A stretch of 64,000 nucleotides of DNA, taken from assembly GCA_902774245.1 (NCBI GenBank), contig CACYHQ010000002.1, positions 184,324 to 248,323 on the forward strand, in the 5' to 3' direction. Each line of letters begins with the position of its first letter. Position 1 is the first letter of the stretch. The notes under the pieces were generated by a model that was given only the letters and a program-made list of their open reading frames with translations, did not search any database and was not told where the DNA came from. The position numbers and the translations under genes were made by a program. This DNA is from an uncultured bacterium. GTDB taxonomy: Bacteria; Verrucomicrobiota; Lentisphaeria; Victivallales; UBA1829. Below, one piece after another: positions 53,488-62,047 of this stretch.

Positions 53488-53931
53488 TTACGGTTTCGCC
53501 TCGGAAGTTGCTTCCATGACCTCGAACGTCACATCCGCGGGTGTTGTCACGATCAATACGGCTTCCTGGTTGAAAATCCGTCTGTACTGCTGCGCGATCC
53601 GCCGGACTTTCTCCTTCGCATCGGACGGAGCCAGGACCACGATGACGCGCGTATCCTCGCGTATGGTGGCGGAAGTCTCTTCCGACTTCCAGTAACCGGT
53701 CGCGCGCATGGTCGTGTAGCCGTCCGGGAACTCCGCCGTCACATATTTGTCGCAGAACTCTTCCCACTCCGCGTCCGGGACGATTCCGTCGCTGTGAGAC
53801 ATTCCGCAGAAGATCCTGTATTCCCGCCAGTCGCCACGCGAGGCGCAGAAACACCCCGTGAGCAGCAGGCATGCGGCGAAAAGAAATACAACCGCCTTCG
53901 CCCTGTGTTTTATCTCATTGCGATCAGTCAT
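53488..53931 (-). CDS. DUF3574 lipoprotein
   Basis: 147 residues. N-terminal hydrophobic segment with lipobox (AVVFLFAACLLLTGCFC). The domain then matches DUF3574: REYRIFCGMSHSDG, VPDAEWEEFCDKYVTAEFPD, GYTTMRATGYWKSEE, TRVIVVLAPSDAKEKVRRIA and YRRIFNQEAVLIVT. Family function unknown. I prefer the ATG at 53931 (GAGG upstream) over one 11 codons earlier. Confidence 0.82.
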   Translation of the reverse strand: MTDRNEIKHRAKAVVFLFAACLLLTGCFCASRGDWREYRIFCGMSHSDGIVPDAEWEEFCDKYVTAEFPDGYTTMRATGYWKSEETSATIREDTRVIVVLAPSDAKEKVRRIAQQYRRIFNQEAVLIVTTPADVTFEVMEATSEAKP

Positions 53932-53968
53932 GGTCGACCTCGTTTTCTGTTCATTCCGCCTCAAACGC

Positions 53969-54934
53969 TCACCGTCCCGCGGAATCGAACTCCTCCTGCG
54001 TGACGTTCACGACCTCGCCCTGTTCCGGGCGGATGTCCGACCTGACGCCGCGTTTCTGCGAGAAAAGCCATTTCCAGACTTCTGGGTTCTGATAGGTCCG
54101 CGTCCAGCAATCGTGCGGACAATTCGGATACTCCTTGTAGAACACGTTGTCGCTGCCGGCTTCCTTCAGCGCGGCGTACATGCGGCGGGACAGCATCACG
54201 GGCAGAGTCTGATCGGCTCCGCCGTGGAAGATCCAGATGGGGAGGTCCTTCATCTTTTCCGCCTGAGCCGGATCCCCTCCGCCGCTGCAGGTCACGCCCG
54301 CCGCGAAGAGTCCGGTCCCGTAACGCTCCATCAGTTCCCATGTGCCGTAGCCGCCCAGGGAAAGCCCGGTGATGTACACGCGGTCGGGATCGGCATCGAA
54401 CTCTTTGAGCTTTTTCTGGATGAGGACAGGGACCATGCCGAGCGCCTGCCTTGGCTTTTCGGCAAGTTTCGCCTCCGCGCCGCCGAAATGCCGCGTGGCC
54501 CACAACTGGTCGGCCGGACATTGCGGCGCCAGCAGGATGACTTTCTGTCCGGCGGCCTTGATCTGCTTCACGATGTCGGGGACGGCCAGGCGGATATTTG
54601 CGAGATTGTCGCTGCCGCGTTCGCCGATGCCGTGCAGAAAAACGAGGATGGCGGGCCTGCCGGGCAGGTCTTCGTTGTAAATGCCCTGACAGTACGAAAG
54701 GCTGCCCTGATCGTTCGTGATCGTTTCCCGCGTCATGCCGTTTTCGTTCAGGATCCGCAGTTCACGGGCGAACTGCCGCTGAATCTGAGCGGACGGCGCT
54801 TCCATCTCTGCGATCACAGCCGAATCGGCGGCCGCAACGAGGGCCGGATCGGCCGGTCTGAACGCAGATTCGGTAGAGCATGCCGCCAATGCGCAGAGCA
54901 TGACGCAGCCGAGTGTGCAGATATTCTTTTTCAT
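53969..54934 (-). CDS. Alpha/beta-hydrolase lipoprotein, predicted peptidase/esterase
   Basis: 321 residues. Signal with lipobox LAACS at residues 16-20. Hydrolase core: RPAILVFLHGIGERGSDNLA, KVILLAPQCPADQLWAT, the nucleophile in VYITGLSLGGYGTWELMERY, DLPIWIFHGGADQTLPVMLS and the histidine in YPNCPHDCWTRTYQNPE. This is the pattern of COG4099-type predicted peptidases and PHB-depolymerase-like esterases. Anchored in the envelope; substrate unknown, perhaps a polysaccharide ester or peptide. Confidence 0.83.
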   Translation of the reverse strand: MKKNICTLGCVMLCALAACSTESAFRPADPALVAAADSAVIAEMEAPSAQIQRQFARELRILNENGMTRETITNDQGSLSYCQGIYNEDLPGRPAILVFLHGIGERGSDNLANIRLAVPDIVKQIKAAGQKVILLAPQCPADQLWATRHFGGAEAKLAEKPRQALGMVPVLIQKKLKEFDADPDRVYITGLSLGGYGTWELMERYGTGLFAAGVTCSGGGDPAQAEKMKDLPIWIFHGGADQTLPVMLSRRMYAALKEAGSDNVFYKEYPNCPHDCWTRTYQNPEVWKWLFSQKRGVRSDIRPEQGEVVNVTQEEFDSAGR

Positions 54935-55132
54935 GTTCTTTTTTTTGAAGAGGTTTGTGTTTTGTTTCGAACTGGAATTCTATCTGGTCCTATTCATTAT
55001 TACCCGGCGGCGGAATGACTGCCGTTTTCGCATACTATACACCCGTATTCGACTGAAATCAAACCGGGAACAGGAGAAAACAGGAAAGGGGACCGACTGA
55101 AAGCAAAAATTTTTTATTTGTTAAACGATAGC

Positions 55133-55161
55133 TTGAAAACAATAGCGGAACGTGGTATATT
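55133..55161 (+). promoter_or_regulatory. Promoter of the flavoenzyme gene
   Basis: TTGAAA (55133-55138), 17-nt spacer, TATATT (55156-55161); leader of about 75 nt. Confidence 0.7.
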
Positions 55162-55241
55162 GTGGGCGAACGTATTTGAATACAAACTGCAAATGAGGTT
55201 TTCTGCTGAACTTCATTTGTTATTTCATCAGGGGTCTTTTT

Positions 55242-57242
55242 ATGGACTACAACATTTTATTCCAGCCGGTCAGAATCGGCAAACTCGAACTGAAAAACCG
55301 TTTTATGATGGCGCCCGTCGGGCCTCTGGGGCTCGGCGACGCCGACGGCGCGTTCAATCAGCGCGGCATTGATTACTACGTGGAGCGCGCGAAAGGCGGG
55401 ACCGGCCTGATCTGCACCGGCGTCACGTTCGCCGATTTCACGGTGGAAGAGCATTCCTGCCCGGGCGTGCCTGTCCCGACCCGGAATCCGCATCAGTTCA
55501 TCCGCACCGGCAAGGAAATGACGGAACGGATCCATGCGTACGGGTCTAAAGTCCTGCTCCAGCTTTCCGGCGGCTTCGGCCGCGTGTCGATCCCGGAGGA
55601 CCAGGGCGCGGACAACCCCGTCGCCCCCTCCGAAATCCCGCACCGCTGGCTGGACAAAACGTGCCGCGCGATCACGGTGGAAGAGATCCATCATATTGTC
55701 GCCATGTTCGGCAAGGCGGCGGCCATCGGGAAACGCGCCGGATTCGACGGCATCATGATCCACGCCGTCCATGAGGGCTACCTGATCGACCAGTTCGCGA
55801 TTTCCATGTTCAATCACCGCACGGACGAATACGGCGGATCGTTGGAAAACAGGCTGCGTTTCGCCAGGGAGATCCGCGAGGAGATCGCGAAGACCTGCGG
55901 CCCTGATTTCCCGGTGGTCATGCGTCTCTCCACCAAGAGCTTCATCAAGGACTGGCGCAAAGGCGCGCTTCCCGGCGAAGAATTCGAGGAAAAGGGCCGC
56001 GACGAAGCCGAAGGGCTCGAAGTCGCGAAACTGCTGGAACAGTACGGCTACGATGCGTTCGACGTGGATGTCGGCTCCTACGACAGTTGGTACTGGTCGC
56101 ATCCGCCCATGTACCAGAAGGACGGCCTCTATTTGAAGTACGCCAGGGCGGTGAAGAAAGCGGTGAAGATCCCGGTGATCTGCGCCGGAAAACTCTCGAA
56201 TCCCGATCTCTCCTCGCAGGCTGTGAAGGACGGCTGGATCGACATCGTGTCCCTCGGACGTCCTCTGCTTGCCGATGCCGATTACGCGAACAAACTGCGC
56301 AGCGGCAGGAAAGCGGACATCCGGCCCTGCATCAGCTGTCAGGAAGGCTGCATGGGGCGGATCCAGAATTATTCGCTGGTGAACTGCGCCGTGAATCCGC
56401 AGTGCGCCAGAGAACGCGATTTCGCGTACAATCCGGTCCTGTGCCCAAAGAAAGTGGTCATCGTCGGCGGCGGCGTGGCCGGTATGGAGGCCGCAAGAGT
56501 GCTTGCGATCCGCGGGCACAAGCCCGTGATCTTCGAGAAGGAAAATGAACTCGGCGGCGCTTGCGTTCCCGCCGGTGTGCCCGATTTCAAAAAGGAAGAC
56601 CGAGCCCTGATCCAGTGGTACGTTCATACCATGAAGGAGCTTCAGGTCGAAATCCATCTTGGCGCCGCCGTGACGGAGGAAATGCTCCGCGGCATGGCGT
56701 TCGATGCTCTCATCATTGCGACCGGAGCCACCCCGCGCCTGTTCGATCTTGGCAAAGGCATCCCCGTGTACGACGCGAAATCCGTGCTGAAAAACAATGC
56801 CGCGGGACTTGGCGAAAACCTGGTCGTGCTCGGCGGCGGCACCGTCGGCTGCGAACTCGCTCTGTGGCTTCGCGAATCCTTCGGCAAGAACGTCACGATC
56901 GTGGAGGCGCAGAAAGACATTCTCCTCCTCAATGCGCCGCTCTGCTCCGCCAACAAGGATATGCTGGCCGCCCTGGTCCGGTTCAAAGGCTGCGGCATTC
57001 GCGCCAATACCGTCGCGAAACAGGTGACGGATACCGGCGTCATCCTGCACGATCAGACGAGCGGCGAGGAGTCCGAACTGAAGGCGGACGCTGTCATCGT
57101 CGCCGCCGGATTCCGCAGCGACGCCTCTCTGTATCAGGCCATGCAGGATGTCCCGGAACTCTACGCAATCGGCGATTGCAGGGAATGCCGCAATATCCAT
57201 CAGGCGATCTGGGATGCCTACGAAGTGGCAAACCATATCTGA
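55242..57242 (+). CDS. Old-yellow-enzyme family Fe-S flavoenzyme (2,4-dienoyl-CoA/enoate reductase type)
   Basis: 666 residues. The N-terminal FMN barrel (1-345): LFQPVRIGKLELKNRFMMAP, FDGIMIHAVHEGYLIDQF, DEYGGSLENRLRFAREIRE. A 4Fe-4S site follows at about 362 (CISCQEGCMGR, then VNCAVNP). From residue about 404 there is an FAD/NAD(P) domain: KVVIVGGGVAGMEAARVLAI, the second nucleotide motif ENLVVLGGGTVGCELALWL and a terminal YAIGDCRECRNIHQAIWDAY. It passes electrons from NAD(P)H to an enoate or dienoyl substrate; relatives include FadH and bile-acid BaiCD. Substrate undetermined. Confidence 0.9.
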   Translation: MDYNILFQPVRIGKLELKNRFMMAPVGPLGLGDADGAFNQRGIDYYVERAKGGTGLICTGVTFADFTVEEHSCPGVPVPTRNPHQFIRTGKEMTERIHAYGSKVLLQLSGGFGRVSIPEDQGADNPVAPSEIPHRWLDKTCRAITVEEIHHIVAMFGKAAAIGKRAGFDGIMIHAVHEGYLIDQFAISMFNHRTDEYGGSLENRLRFAREIREEIAKTCGPDFPVVMRLSTKSFIKDWRKGALPGEEFEEKGRDEAEGLEVAKLLEQYGYDAFDVDVGSYDSWYWSHPPMYQKDGLYLKYARAVKKAVKIPVICAGKLSNPDLSSQAVKDGWIDIVSLGRPLLADADYANKLRSGRKADIRPCISCQEGCMGRIQNYSLVNCAVNPQCARERDFAYNPVLCPKKVVIVGGGVAGMEAARVLAIRGHKPVIFEKENELGGACVPAGVPDFKKEDRALIQWYVHTMKELQVEIHLGAAVTEEMLRGMAFDALIIATGATPRLFDLGKGIPVYDAKSVLKNNAAGLGENLVVLGGGTVGCELALWLRESFGKNVTIVEAQKDILLLNAPLCSANKDMLAALVRFKGCGIRANTVAKQVTDTGVILHDQTSGEESELKADAVIVAAGFRSDASLYQAMQDVPELYAIGDCRECRNIHQAIWDAYEVANHI

Positions 57243-57292
57243 CGCAGTCATCTGAGGCGGAAAAAGCGTTTTCGCCCGAAGCCACGTAAAAA

Positions 57293-57335
57293 ACGGTATT
57301 TTGGATGTGTCTCAATCGACTGTCCAAAATACCGT
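57293..57335 (-). terminator. 13-bp perfect inverted repeat, terminator-like on the minus strand
   Basis: ACGGTATTTTGGA (57293-57305) and TCCAAAATACCGT (57323-57335), 17-nt loop. The U run would be on the minus-strand transcript (after 57293), yet no leftward gene lies upstream. It may also end the rightward flavoenzyme transcript without a T run. The rest of the 57243-57559 gap holds a small A/T hairpin and the next promoter. Confidence 0.5.
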
Positions 57336-57383
57336 CAGCATAACATCCACCTGAGAAAAAAACGTTTTTCTCGTCTTTGAATC

Positions 57384-57412
57384 TTGACAGAAACTATAAA
57401 GCGGCTTATTTT
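57384..57412 (+). promoter_or_regulatory. Promoter of the GT-C-like membrane protein gene
   Basis: TTGACA (57384-57389), 17-nt spacer, TATTTT (57407-57412). Confidence 0.55.
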
Positions 57413-57559
57413 ATAGTAGCGGAAAGCCGCATCCGGCGGTTCTTCTCCGATAACAAACGAACACTTTCTCGAAATATTTGACAGCGGTTCTCCTTAAAGA
57501 TTGTGAAACCAGCGTCTTTTCCGAAATCATATTAACATAGACTGTACTGGGCAGATAAA

Positions 57560-60166
57560 ATGCTGAAGCATCACAATGTACCATCAAATGAAATAAACGA
57601 ATCCTGCCAAATACACAATCCGGTTCCACGGGAAACCGCGACGGCGGAAGCATCTCCCGGTGGTCCCGTCTGCGGGAGTGTCCCGTTGTCGGGACAGGGG
57701 AATGCAGACCGGAAGGATGGCACGACGTCGTCCGCCAAATCTCCTTGCCGGTTCTGTTCCATCCCGTCCGGCCCCTGGCGGTACGTCGTATACGCCTCAC
57801 TTTTTTGCGGAGCTCTGGCGCTCCTCTTCCTGTGCTATCTGACGCTCATCCTGGTTTATACCGGGGCGCGTGACAATCTGAATTTCGATGCCGCCGTGAA
57901 CTGCTGCTCCGCCAAGAGTTTTGCGTGGGGAAAAGGCTTTGTGAACCGGTATTTCAGCGATACGCCGTTCTTTCCGGGGATCACGACTGGCCTGCCGATC
58001 CTGCTGCCTCTTGCGTTCGGGATATGGCTTTTCGGCAATGGTTTGAGCGTGCCGCACATGATTATGCTGGCAATCAACCTGCCTCTGCTGGCGCTGGTCC
58101 TCTACCTTCCGCTCAAATACCGGTTCATCGAGCGGAAATACTGGGGCTTCTTCGCCCTGTTCTATCTTGTGGCGTATTTCCTGTATCCGAGCATTGACGG
58201 GGCGTTCTGCTGGTACTATACTCCGCTGGGAGAAGTTCCGGTGTCGCTGTTGGTGCAGATCGGTGCTCTGATGCTTTTCTCCGACTTCAATGCCGGGCGC
58301 GTTTCCCGCCGGACTGTCTTCTGGTCTGGCGTGATCTTCGGCACGGTCATCCAGATCAAGGAAATGGGCGTAATGCCGGTTGTGGCGGTCTGCGGCGCGT
58401 GGTTCTGGCTTCGCATGCGCCTTTTCCCCCGCGGTGGGTGGCAGAGGCTGGCGGGCGACGTGCTGACGCTGCTTGGCGGCACGGCCATGGTCCCGTTCCT
58501 GGCGCAGATATTCATGTTCATCAGCTTCGGATGTTCTCCACGGCTCTATTGGCAGAACAAGCTGGAATATTTCCAGTTCTTCTCGGGTCAGGCGGCCGGG
58601 GCCGGCAACACGTCGCCTTTGCGCCATATCCGGAACCAGTTCGGACTTTACCGGACCGTCGACGGGCTGATATTTGCGCTGCTGATGGCAATCCTGCCGC
58701 TGTATTTCGCGGTGCGGCTGCTTTTCGCCCGGACGTACCGGAAGGAGTTTCTCAGCTGGACACTGTTTTTTGCCGGGTATTCCATTTACCTGCACTGGCT
58801 TTTCCTGGAGAAGCAGGAAAATCTGCGGCATCTCCTGATCGGCCACATCCTGTTTCTGGCGGCCTGTGCATTCCTGCTGACTCAGAAACACCACAGGATA
58901 CTTCAGGCGTTTCTCCTGATTCTGATCCTGTTGAACCCGCAGATGGGCAATGCCGTCCGCAATCTGACCACATTTCACCGGCCGGAACACGACCGCGAGA
59001 CACGCGAGATCCGCGAAGTCCTGGCGTTCTGCACACAGCATCCCGACGCGAAGTTCTTCGGGTTTGACTGGCAGGCGCCACACCTGATCAACTACGCCCA
59101 CCCGGAGACCGACAACTTCCTCCAGCGCGGCCTTTTTGACGGCAGCTCCGATTCCTATGCGATCATGGAAAACCGCTATGTCATGATGTACCGGGACAAA
59201 CTGCCCCCGCGTGCGGCCAGAGTCGACTCCGGCAACCAGTACTGGACGATTTATTCTCTGGACAAACGGGCCGATTCGCAGGACGTGCCGAGACTCGTCC
59301 GCCCCGACGATTTTACCGGGGACGGCGCTTCGGAAATCCTGCTGTACCACACGGCGGAAAACGGCGAAACGGAGTTCCTGATCCGTAACATTGAGGGTAA
59401 GGAACTGTACACGGTCCGGGCGCCCGCCGCCCATGGCGAGTTCTTTGGTACGGGCGATCTGGATTCGGACGGGAAGACGGAACTGCTGTTTCATTCGGAT
59501 GATGCCGGGACCACCCGGCTGACCGGCATTATCCCGTCAGCTGCGGACGATGTATCCCTTCGCACACTGACGTTCGGGAATGATCGGCCCCGTTCCTACT
59601 ACTCCGCCTATTTCGCAGCGAACGGCTATTGCGCTGTTGTTCAATCCCCTGTGGAAGGCGTGCTGCAATACGTTGCACGGGACGGCTCGAAACGCGGGGT
59701 CCCCGGTGGATTTACGGACGTCTGGAAGGTCATGACAGTCGGGTATTTCGTGGAGGGCGATTCCGATCAGTTCCTGTTCCACTGCACGGAGACAGGCGGC
59801 GATTACCTGTGTGCTCCGGATATCTCATGGAAAGAGACGCATGTGGGGCGTCCTGTGCTTGCCTGCGGACCGATTTCCCCGAACTACGATACCGTTTACT
59901 CCCGTGCATCCAGTGGCGAAATCGCTATTATGTATTCCACCGAAACGCTTCCGGTTCCGTCCGGCTGGGATGTCGTTGCCGCCGGAAGATTCCTGCCGGA
60001 CCGCACCCTGCCTCAGTTGCTCCTGCGACGGGCCGGTACCGGGTCGGCGGCTCTGTGGGTCGGCGGCGCTTCCGGCACGGTCGAGGAGCTTTCCTGGACG
60101 ATTCCCGATGGCTGGCGCGTGTGGAATCGCGTCTACTGGGACGGCACTGCATCCGGGACGGAATGA
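57560..60166 (+). CDS. GT-C-like polytopic membrane protein with FG-GAP-like repeat tail
   Basis: 868 residues. A 70-residue polar, Cys-containing N-terminus (start uncertain) precedes about 11 TM helices (residues 75-480: YVVYASLFCGALALLFLCYL ... LLIGHILFLAACAFLLTQ). A first loop (DNLNFDAAVNCCSAKSFAWG) fits GT-C glycosyltransferases with a catalytic Asp. From about 578 the protein is soluble and shows four degenerate FG-GAP/VCBS-like blades: DDFTGDGASEILLYHTAENG, GTGDLDSDGKTELLFHSDD, GYFVEGDSDQFLFHCTETG, AGRFLPDRTLPQLLLRRAG. I infer a periplasmic beta-propeller-like tail on a sugar transferase. The exact role is unknown. Confidence 0.65.
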   Translation: MLKHHNVPSNEINESCQIHNPVPRETATAEASPGGPVCGSVPLSGQGNADRKDGTTSSAKSPCRFCSIPSGPWRYVVYASLFCGALALLFLCYLTLILVYTGARDNLNFDAAVNCCSAKSFAWGKGFVNRYFSDTPFFPGITTGLPILLPLAFGIWLFGNGLSVPHMIMLAINLPLLALVLYLPLKYRFIERKYWGFFALFYLVAYFLYPSIDGAFCWYYTPLGEVPVSLLVQIGALMLFSDFNAGRVSRRTVFWSGVIFGTVIQIKEMGVMPVVAVCGAWFWLRMRLFPRGGWQRLAGDVLTLLGGTAMVPFLAQIFMFISFGCSPRLYWQNKLEYFQFFSGQAAGAGNTSPLRHIRNQFGLYRTVDGLIFALLMAILPLYFAVRLLFARTYRKEFLSWTLFFAGYSIYLHWLFLEKQENLRHLLIGHILFLAACAFLLTQKHHRILQAFLLILILLNPQMGNAVRNLTTFHRPEHDRETREIREVLAFCTQHPDAKFFGFDWQAPHLINYAHPETDNFLQRGLFDGSSDSYAIMENRYVMMYRDKLPPRAARVDSGNQYWTIYSLDKRADSQDVPRLVRPDDFTGDGASEILLYHTAENGETEFLIRNIEGKELYTVRAPAAHGEFFGTGDLDSDGKTELLFHSDDAGTTRLTGIIPSAADDVSLRTLTFGNDRPRSYYSAYFAANGYCAVVQSPVEGVLQYVARDGSKRGVPGGFTDVWKVMTVGYFVEGDSDQFLFHCTETGGDYLCAPDISWKETHVGRPVLACGPISPNYDTVYSRASSGEIAIMYSTETLPVPSGWDVVAAGRFLPDRTLPQLLLRRAGTGSAALWVGGASGTVEELSWTIPDGWRVWNRVYWDGTASGTE

Positions 60167-60195
60167 TTGAATGAAGATCAAAGGGTCTGTTACAA

Positions 60196-60248
60196 AACTT
60201 TATCGGTAAGCAACAATCCCTTTCTTGATTTTAAAGGGGGATAAAGTT
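60196..60248 (+). other. Two-tier hairpin in intergenic region
   Basis: Outer stem AACTTTATC (60196-60204) with GATAAAGTT (60240-60248), inner stem CCCTTT (60218-60223) with AAAGGG (60233-60238). It lies 30 nt after the membrane protein gene. Could be a transcript end structure or a small RNA; nothing else in 60249-60332. Confidence 0.35.
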
Positions 60249-60332
60249 GATATCGAAATGAATGGCGGAGTAGAAACAACCTCTCTCTACTTTGTTCGAT
60301 TTGCCAACTGAACAGAACCTGATGAAAGAGTA

Positions 60333-60369
60333 TTCCCTTGCCGGAATTGTTCCGGCAAAGGGAACTTTT
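60333..60369 (+). terminator. Rho-independent terminator
   Basis: TTCCCTTGCCGGAA (60333-60346) and TTCCGGCAAAGGGAA (60350-60364) with one bulge, followed by CTTTTG. Core sequence resembles the element hairpin at 15731. Confidence 0.65.
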
Positions 60370-60444
60370 GAACAAGGAATGAGCTTGGATATCTTGTTTT
60401 TTTTTGAAGAAATCATATAAGTGATGCCTTTTCCGGAATCATCC

Positions 60445-60473
60445 TTGAAAGGTGGCCGGGTACAAAGTATACT
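60445..60473 (+). promoter_or_regulatory. Surviving promoter of the flavin-binding protein remnant
   Basis: TTGAAA (60445-60450), 17-nt spacer, TATACT (60468-60473). Confidence 0.6.
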
Positions 60474-60509
60474 ATTGCCATTACGCAACGAATTTCAGGA
60501 GGAAAAAAC

Positions 60510-60656
60510 ATGCGACGCACAGACCGTGAAATCAAAGACATCAATATCATTCTGGATATTCTCCGTTCCCTGCCTGCCGGACATCTCGCCTTCAACGATG
60601 CCCAAGGAACGCCAGCTCGACGTACAGCGGAGCTTTTAGAAAAAAGGCACACGTGA
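60510..60656 (+). pseudogene. 5' remnant of a pyridoxamine 5'-phosphate oxidase family gene
   Basis: Promoter, SD (AGGAGG) and start are intact. The first 30 residues (MRRTDREIKDINIILDIL, then LAFND) match the N-terminus of the NimA-like/pyridoxamine-oxidase-related flavin-binding family. After about residue 31 the homology stops and the frame closes at 48 residues, where family members have about 150. The break lies next to a minus-strand fragment (60592-60713), so a rearrangement probably removed the rest. Confidence 0.65.
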
Positions 60657-60713
60657 TCCCGATGCCGCAAATGACAGCACCGATGACCAGATGCCGAACG
60701 TTTTTCGTCTTCC
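60592..60713 (-). pseudogene. Fragment of an unidentified membrane protein gene
   Basis: Minus-strand frame with a TM-like segment (VRHLVIGAVICGIGITCAFF) ending LGHR-stop. No start codon in frame. It overlaps the pyridoxamine-oxidase-like remnant, so the two cannot both be intact genes. Confidence 0.3.
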
Positions 60714-60737
60714 TAGGACTATAACGCTGCCTTCGTA

Positions 60738-60765
60738 TTGTTTTTTGACGATATGATGCTATATT
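60738..60765 (+). promoter_or_regulatory. Promoter of the methyltransferase cluster
   Basis: TTGTTT (60738-60743), 16-nt spacer, TATATT (60760-60765). The 66-nt leader can fold (GCCG/CGGC enclosing GGTG/CACC). Confidence 0.65.
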
Positions 60766-60837
60766 ATTTGTGACAAAAAAGGATGCCGCGGGTGTGTGAA
60801 GGCACCGACAGTCGGCTGAAAATGGGAGAACAACACA

Positions 60838-61521
60838 ATGAAAAACTCTGATTTGGAGCATGGTCGCGGAGTGGATCATGCCGCGGACAAGCCGGAAAAC
60901 CGGCGCAAAAACAGCCTGTTGAGCAAATTCTTCTCGAACTGCGCTCATCCGCGTGGCGCGATGGGGCGCATGATGCTCTCGATGATGAACTGCGGGCACG
61001 CCCCGCTGACGAATTGGGGACTCGGACACATTCCGTTTGAGGACGGATGGACAATCCTCGACGTGGGTTGCGGAGGCGGACAGACACTTCGTCGTCTGCT
61101 CGGACGAAGCAAGGGTGCAATCGTTCATGGCATCGACATTTCCGACGAGAGCGTGGCAAAAGCACGCAAGGTGAATGACGACTTGCTCGATACACGGGTG
61201 TTCGTACGGCAGGGCTCCGCGGCGGAACTGCCCTATACCGACAGTACATTCGACCTGGTGACGGCGGTGGAGACGGTCTATTTTTGGCCAGAACTGCCTC
61301 ATTGCTTCGAGGAGGTGAAACGGGTACTGAAACCAGGCGGGCTGTTCGCCATCCTCATTGAGGTCTCGTCCGCCGATTCCGTCTGGACGCGGGTCGTCGA
61401 CGGCCTGACGCCGTATTCTCCGGAGCATCTGAAGGAGTTTCTGGAGCATGCGGGCTTCTGCGATGTGGAGATACACCGCAAAAAACCTTCCTACGCCATG
61501 ATCATAAGCAGACGGCCCTGA
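60838..61521 (+). CDS. Class I SAM-dependent methyltransferase
   Basis: 227 residues. A 70-residue N-terminal region with MGRMMLSMMNCGHAPLTNWG precedes the Rossmann core: motif I TILDVGCGGGQTLRRLLG, motif II VHGIDISDESVAKAR, VRQGSAAELPYTDSTFDLVT, then HCFEEVKRVLKPGGLFAILI and HAGFCDVEIHRKKP. Methyltransf_11 type acting on a small molecule or lipid; substrate unknown. First of four closely packed genes. Confidence 0.85.
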   Translation: MKNSDLEHGRGVDHAADKPENRRKNSLLSKFFSNCAHPRGAMGRMMLSMMNCGHAPLTNWGLGHIPFEDGWTILDVGCGGGQTLRRLLGRSKGAIVHGIDISDESVAKARKVNDDLLDTRVFVRQGSAAELPYTDSTFDLVTAVETVYFWPELPHCFEEVKRVLKPGGLFAILIEVSSADSVWTRVVDGLTPYSPEHLKEFLEHAGFCDVEIHRKKPSYAMIISRRP

Positions 61522-61537
61522 TTCTGGAGTTCAAATC

Positions 61538-62032
61538 ATGCTTCTGACCGTTGTGCTTTCCCTCGTCATGATGGCGGCTCTCTTTCTGATGCTCTATGCC
61601 TCTGTGGCGCTGGTCCAGGACAAGCGATTGTTCACCTCGGCCCCGAAAGACATTCAGGCGGTCGTGCAGACGAAAGCGGAACGTTTTCCCGGAGCACACG
61701 TTTTGGGCTGGTGCCTGCTGGCAGTCGCCGTGCTCCTGTTTGCCGGCGCGATCGTTTGCGGCGGATGGGACGGCATATGCAGCGAGTTTTCTTTCGGGCG
61801 GTTTTTCTTCCGGTTCCTGTTCATGCTGGTCTCGCTGAAAGCGTTCGACATGCTGGTTTTCGACTGGTTCCTGCTCTGCCATTCGCAGTTCTTTCCGCAC
61901 TACTACCCGGAAGTTTCCGGTCTGGTCGGGCCGCATCTGTTCGGTTTCAACTGGCGGTCCCATCTGCTGCATCTGTTGGCATTCCTGCCCGCTTCCGCCG
62001 GGCTCGCCTGGATCTGCACGCTGTTTTCCTGA
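61538..62032 (+). CDS. Membrane protein of unknown function in methyltransferase cluster
   Basis: 164 residues, four TM helices: VVLSLVMMAALFLMLYASVA, WCLLAVAVLLFAGAIVCGGW, FFFRFLFMLVSLKAFDMLVF and LLHLLAFLPASAGLAWICTL. Conserved-looking loop WFLLCHSQFFPHYYPE. No family recognised. It lies 16 nt after the first methyltransferase and 15 nt before the second, so it is part of the operon. Confidence 0.75.
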   Translation: MLLTVVLSLVMMAALFLMLYASVALVQDKRLFTSAPKDIQAVVQTKAERFPGAHVLGWCLLAVAVLLFAGAIVCGGWDGICSEFSFGRFFFRFLFMLVSLKAFDMLVFDWFLLCHSQFFPHYYPEVSGLVGPHLFGFNWRSHLLHLLAFLPASAGLAWICTLFS

Positions 62033-62047
62033 GGAGAAATTGAGCTT

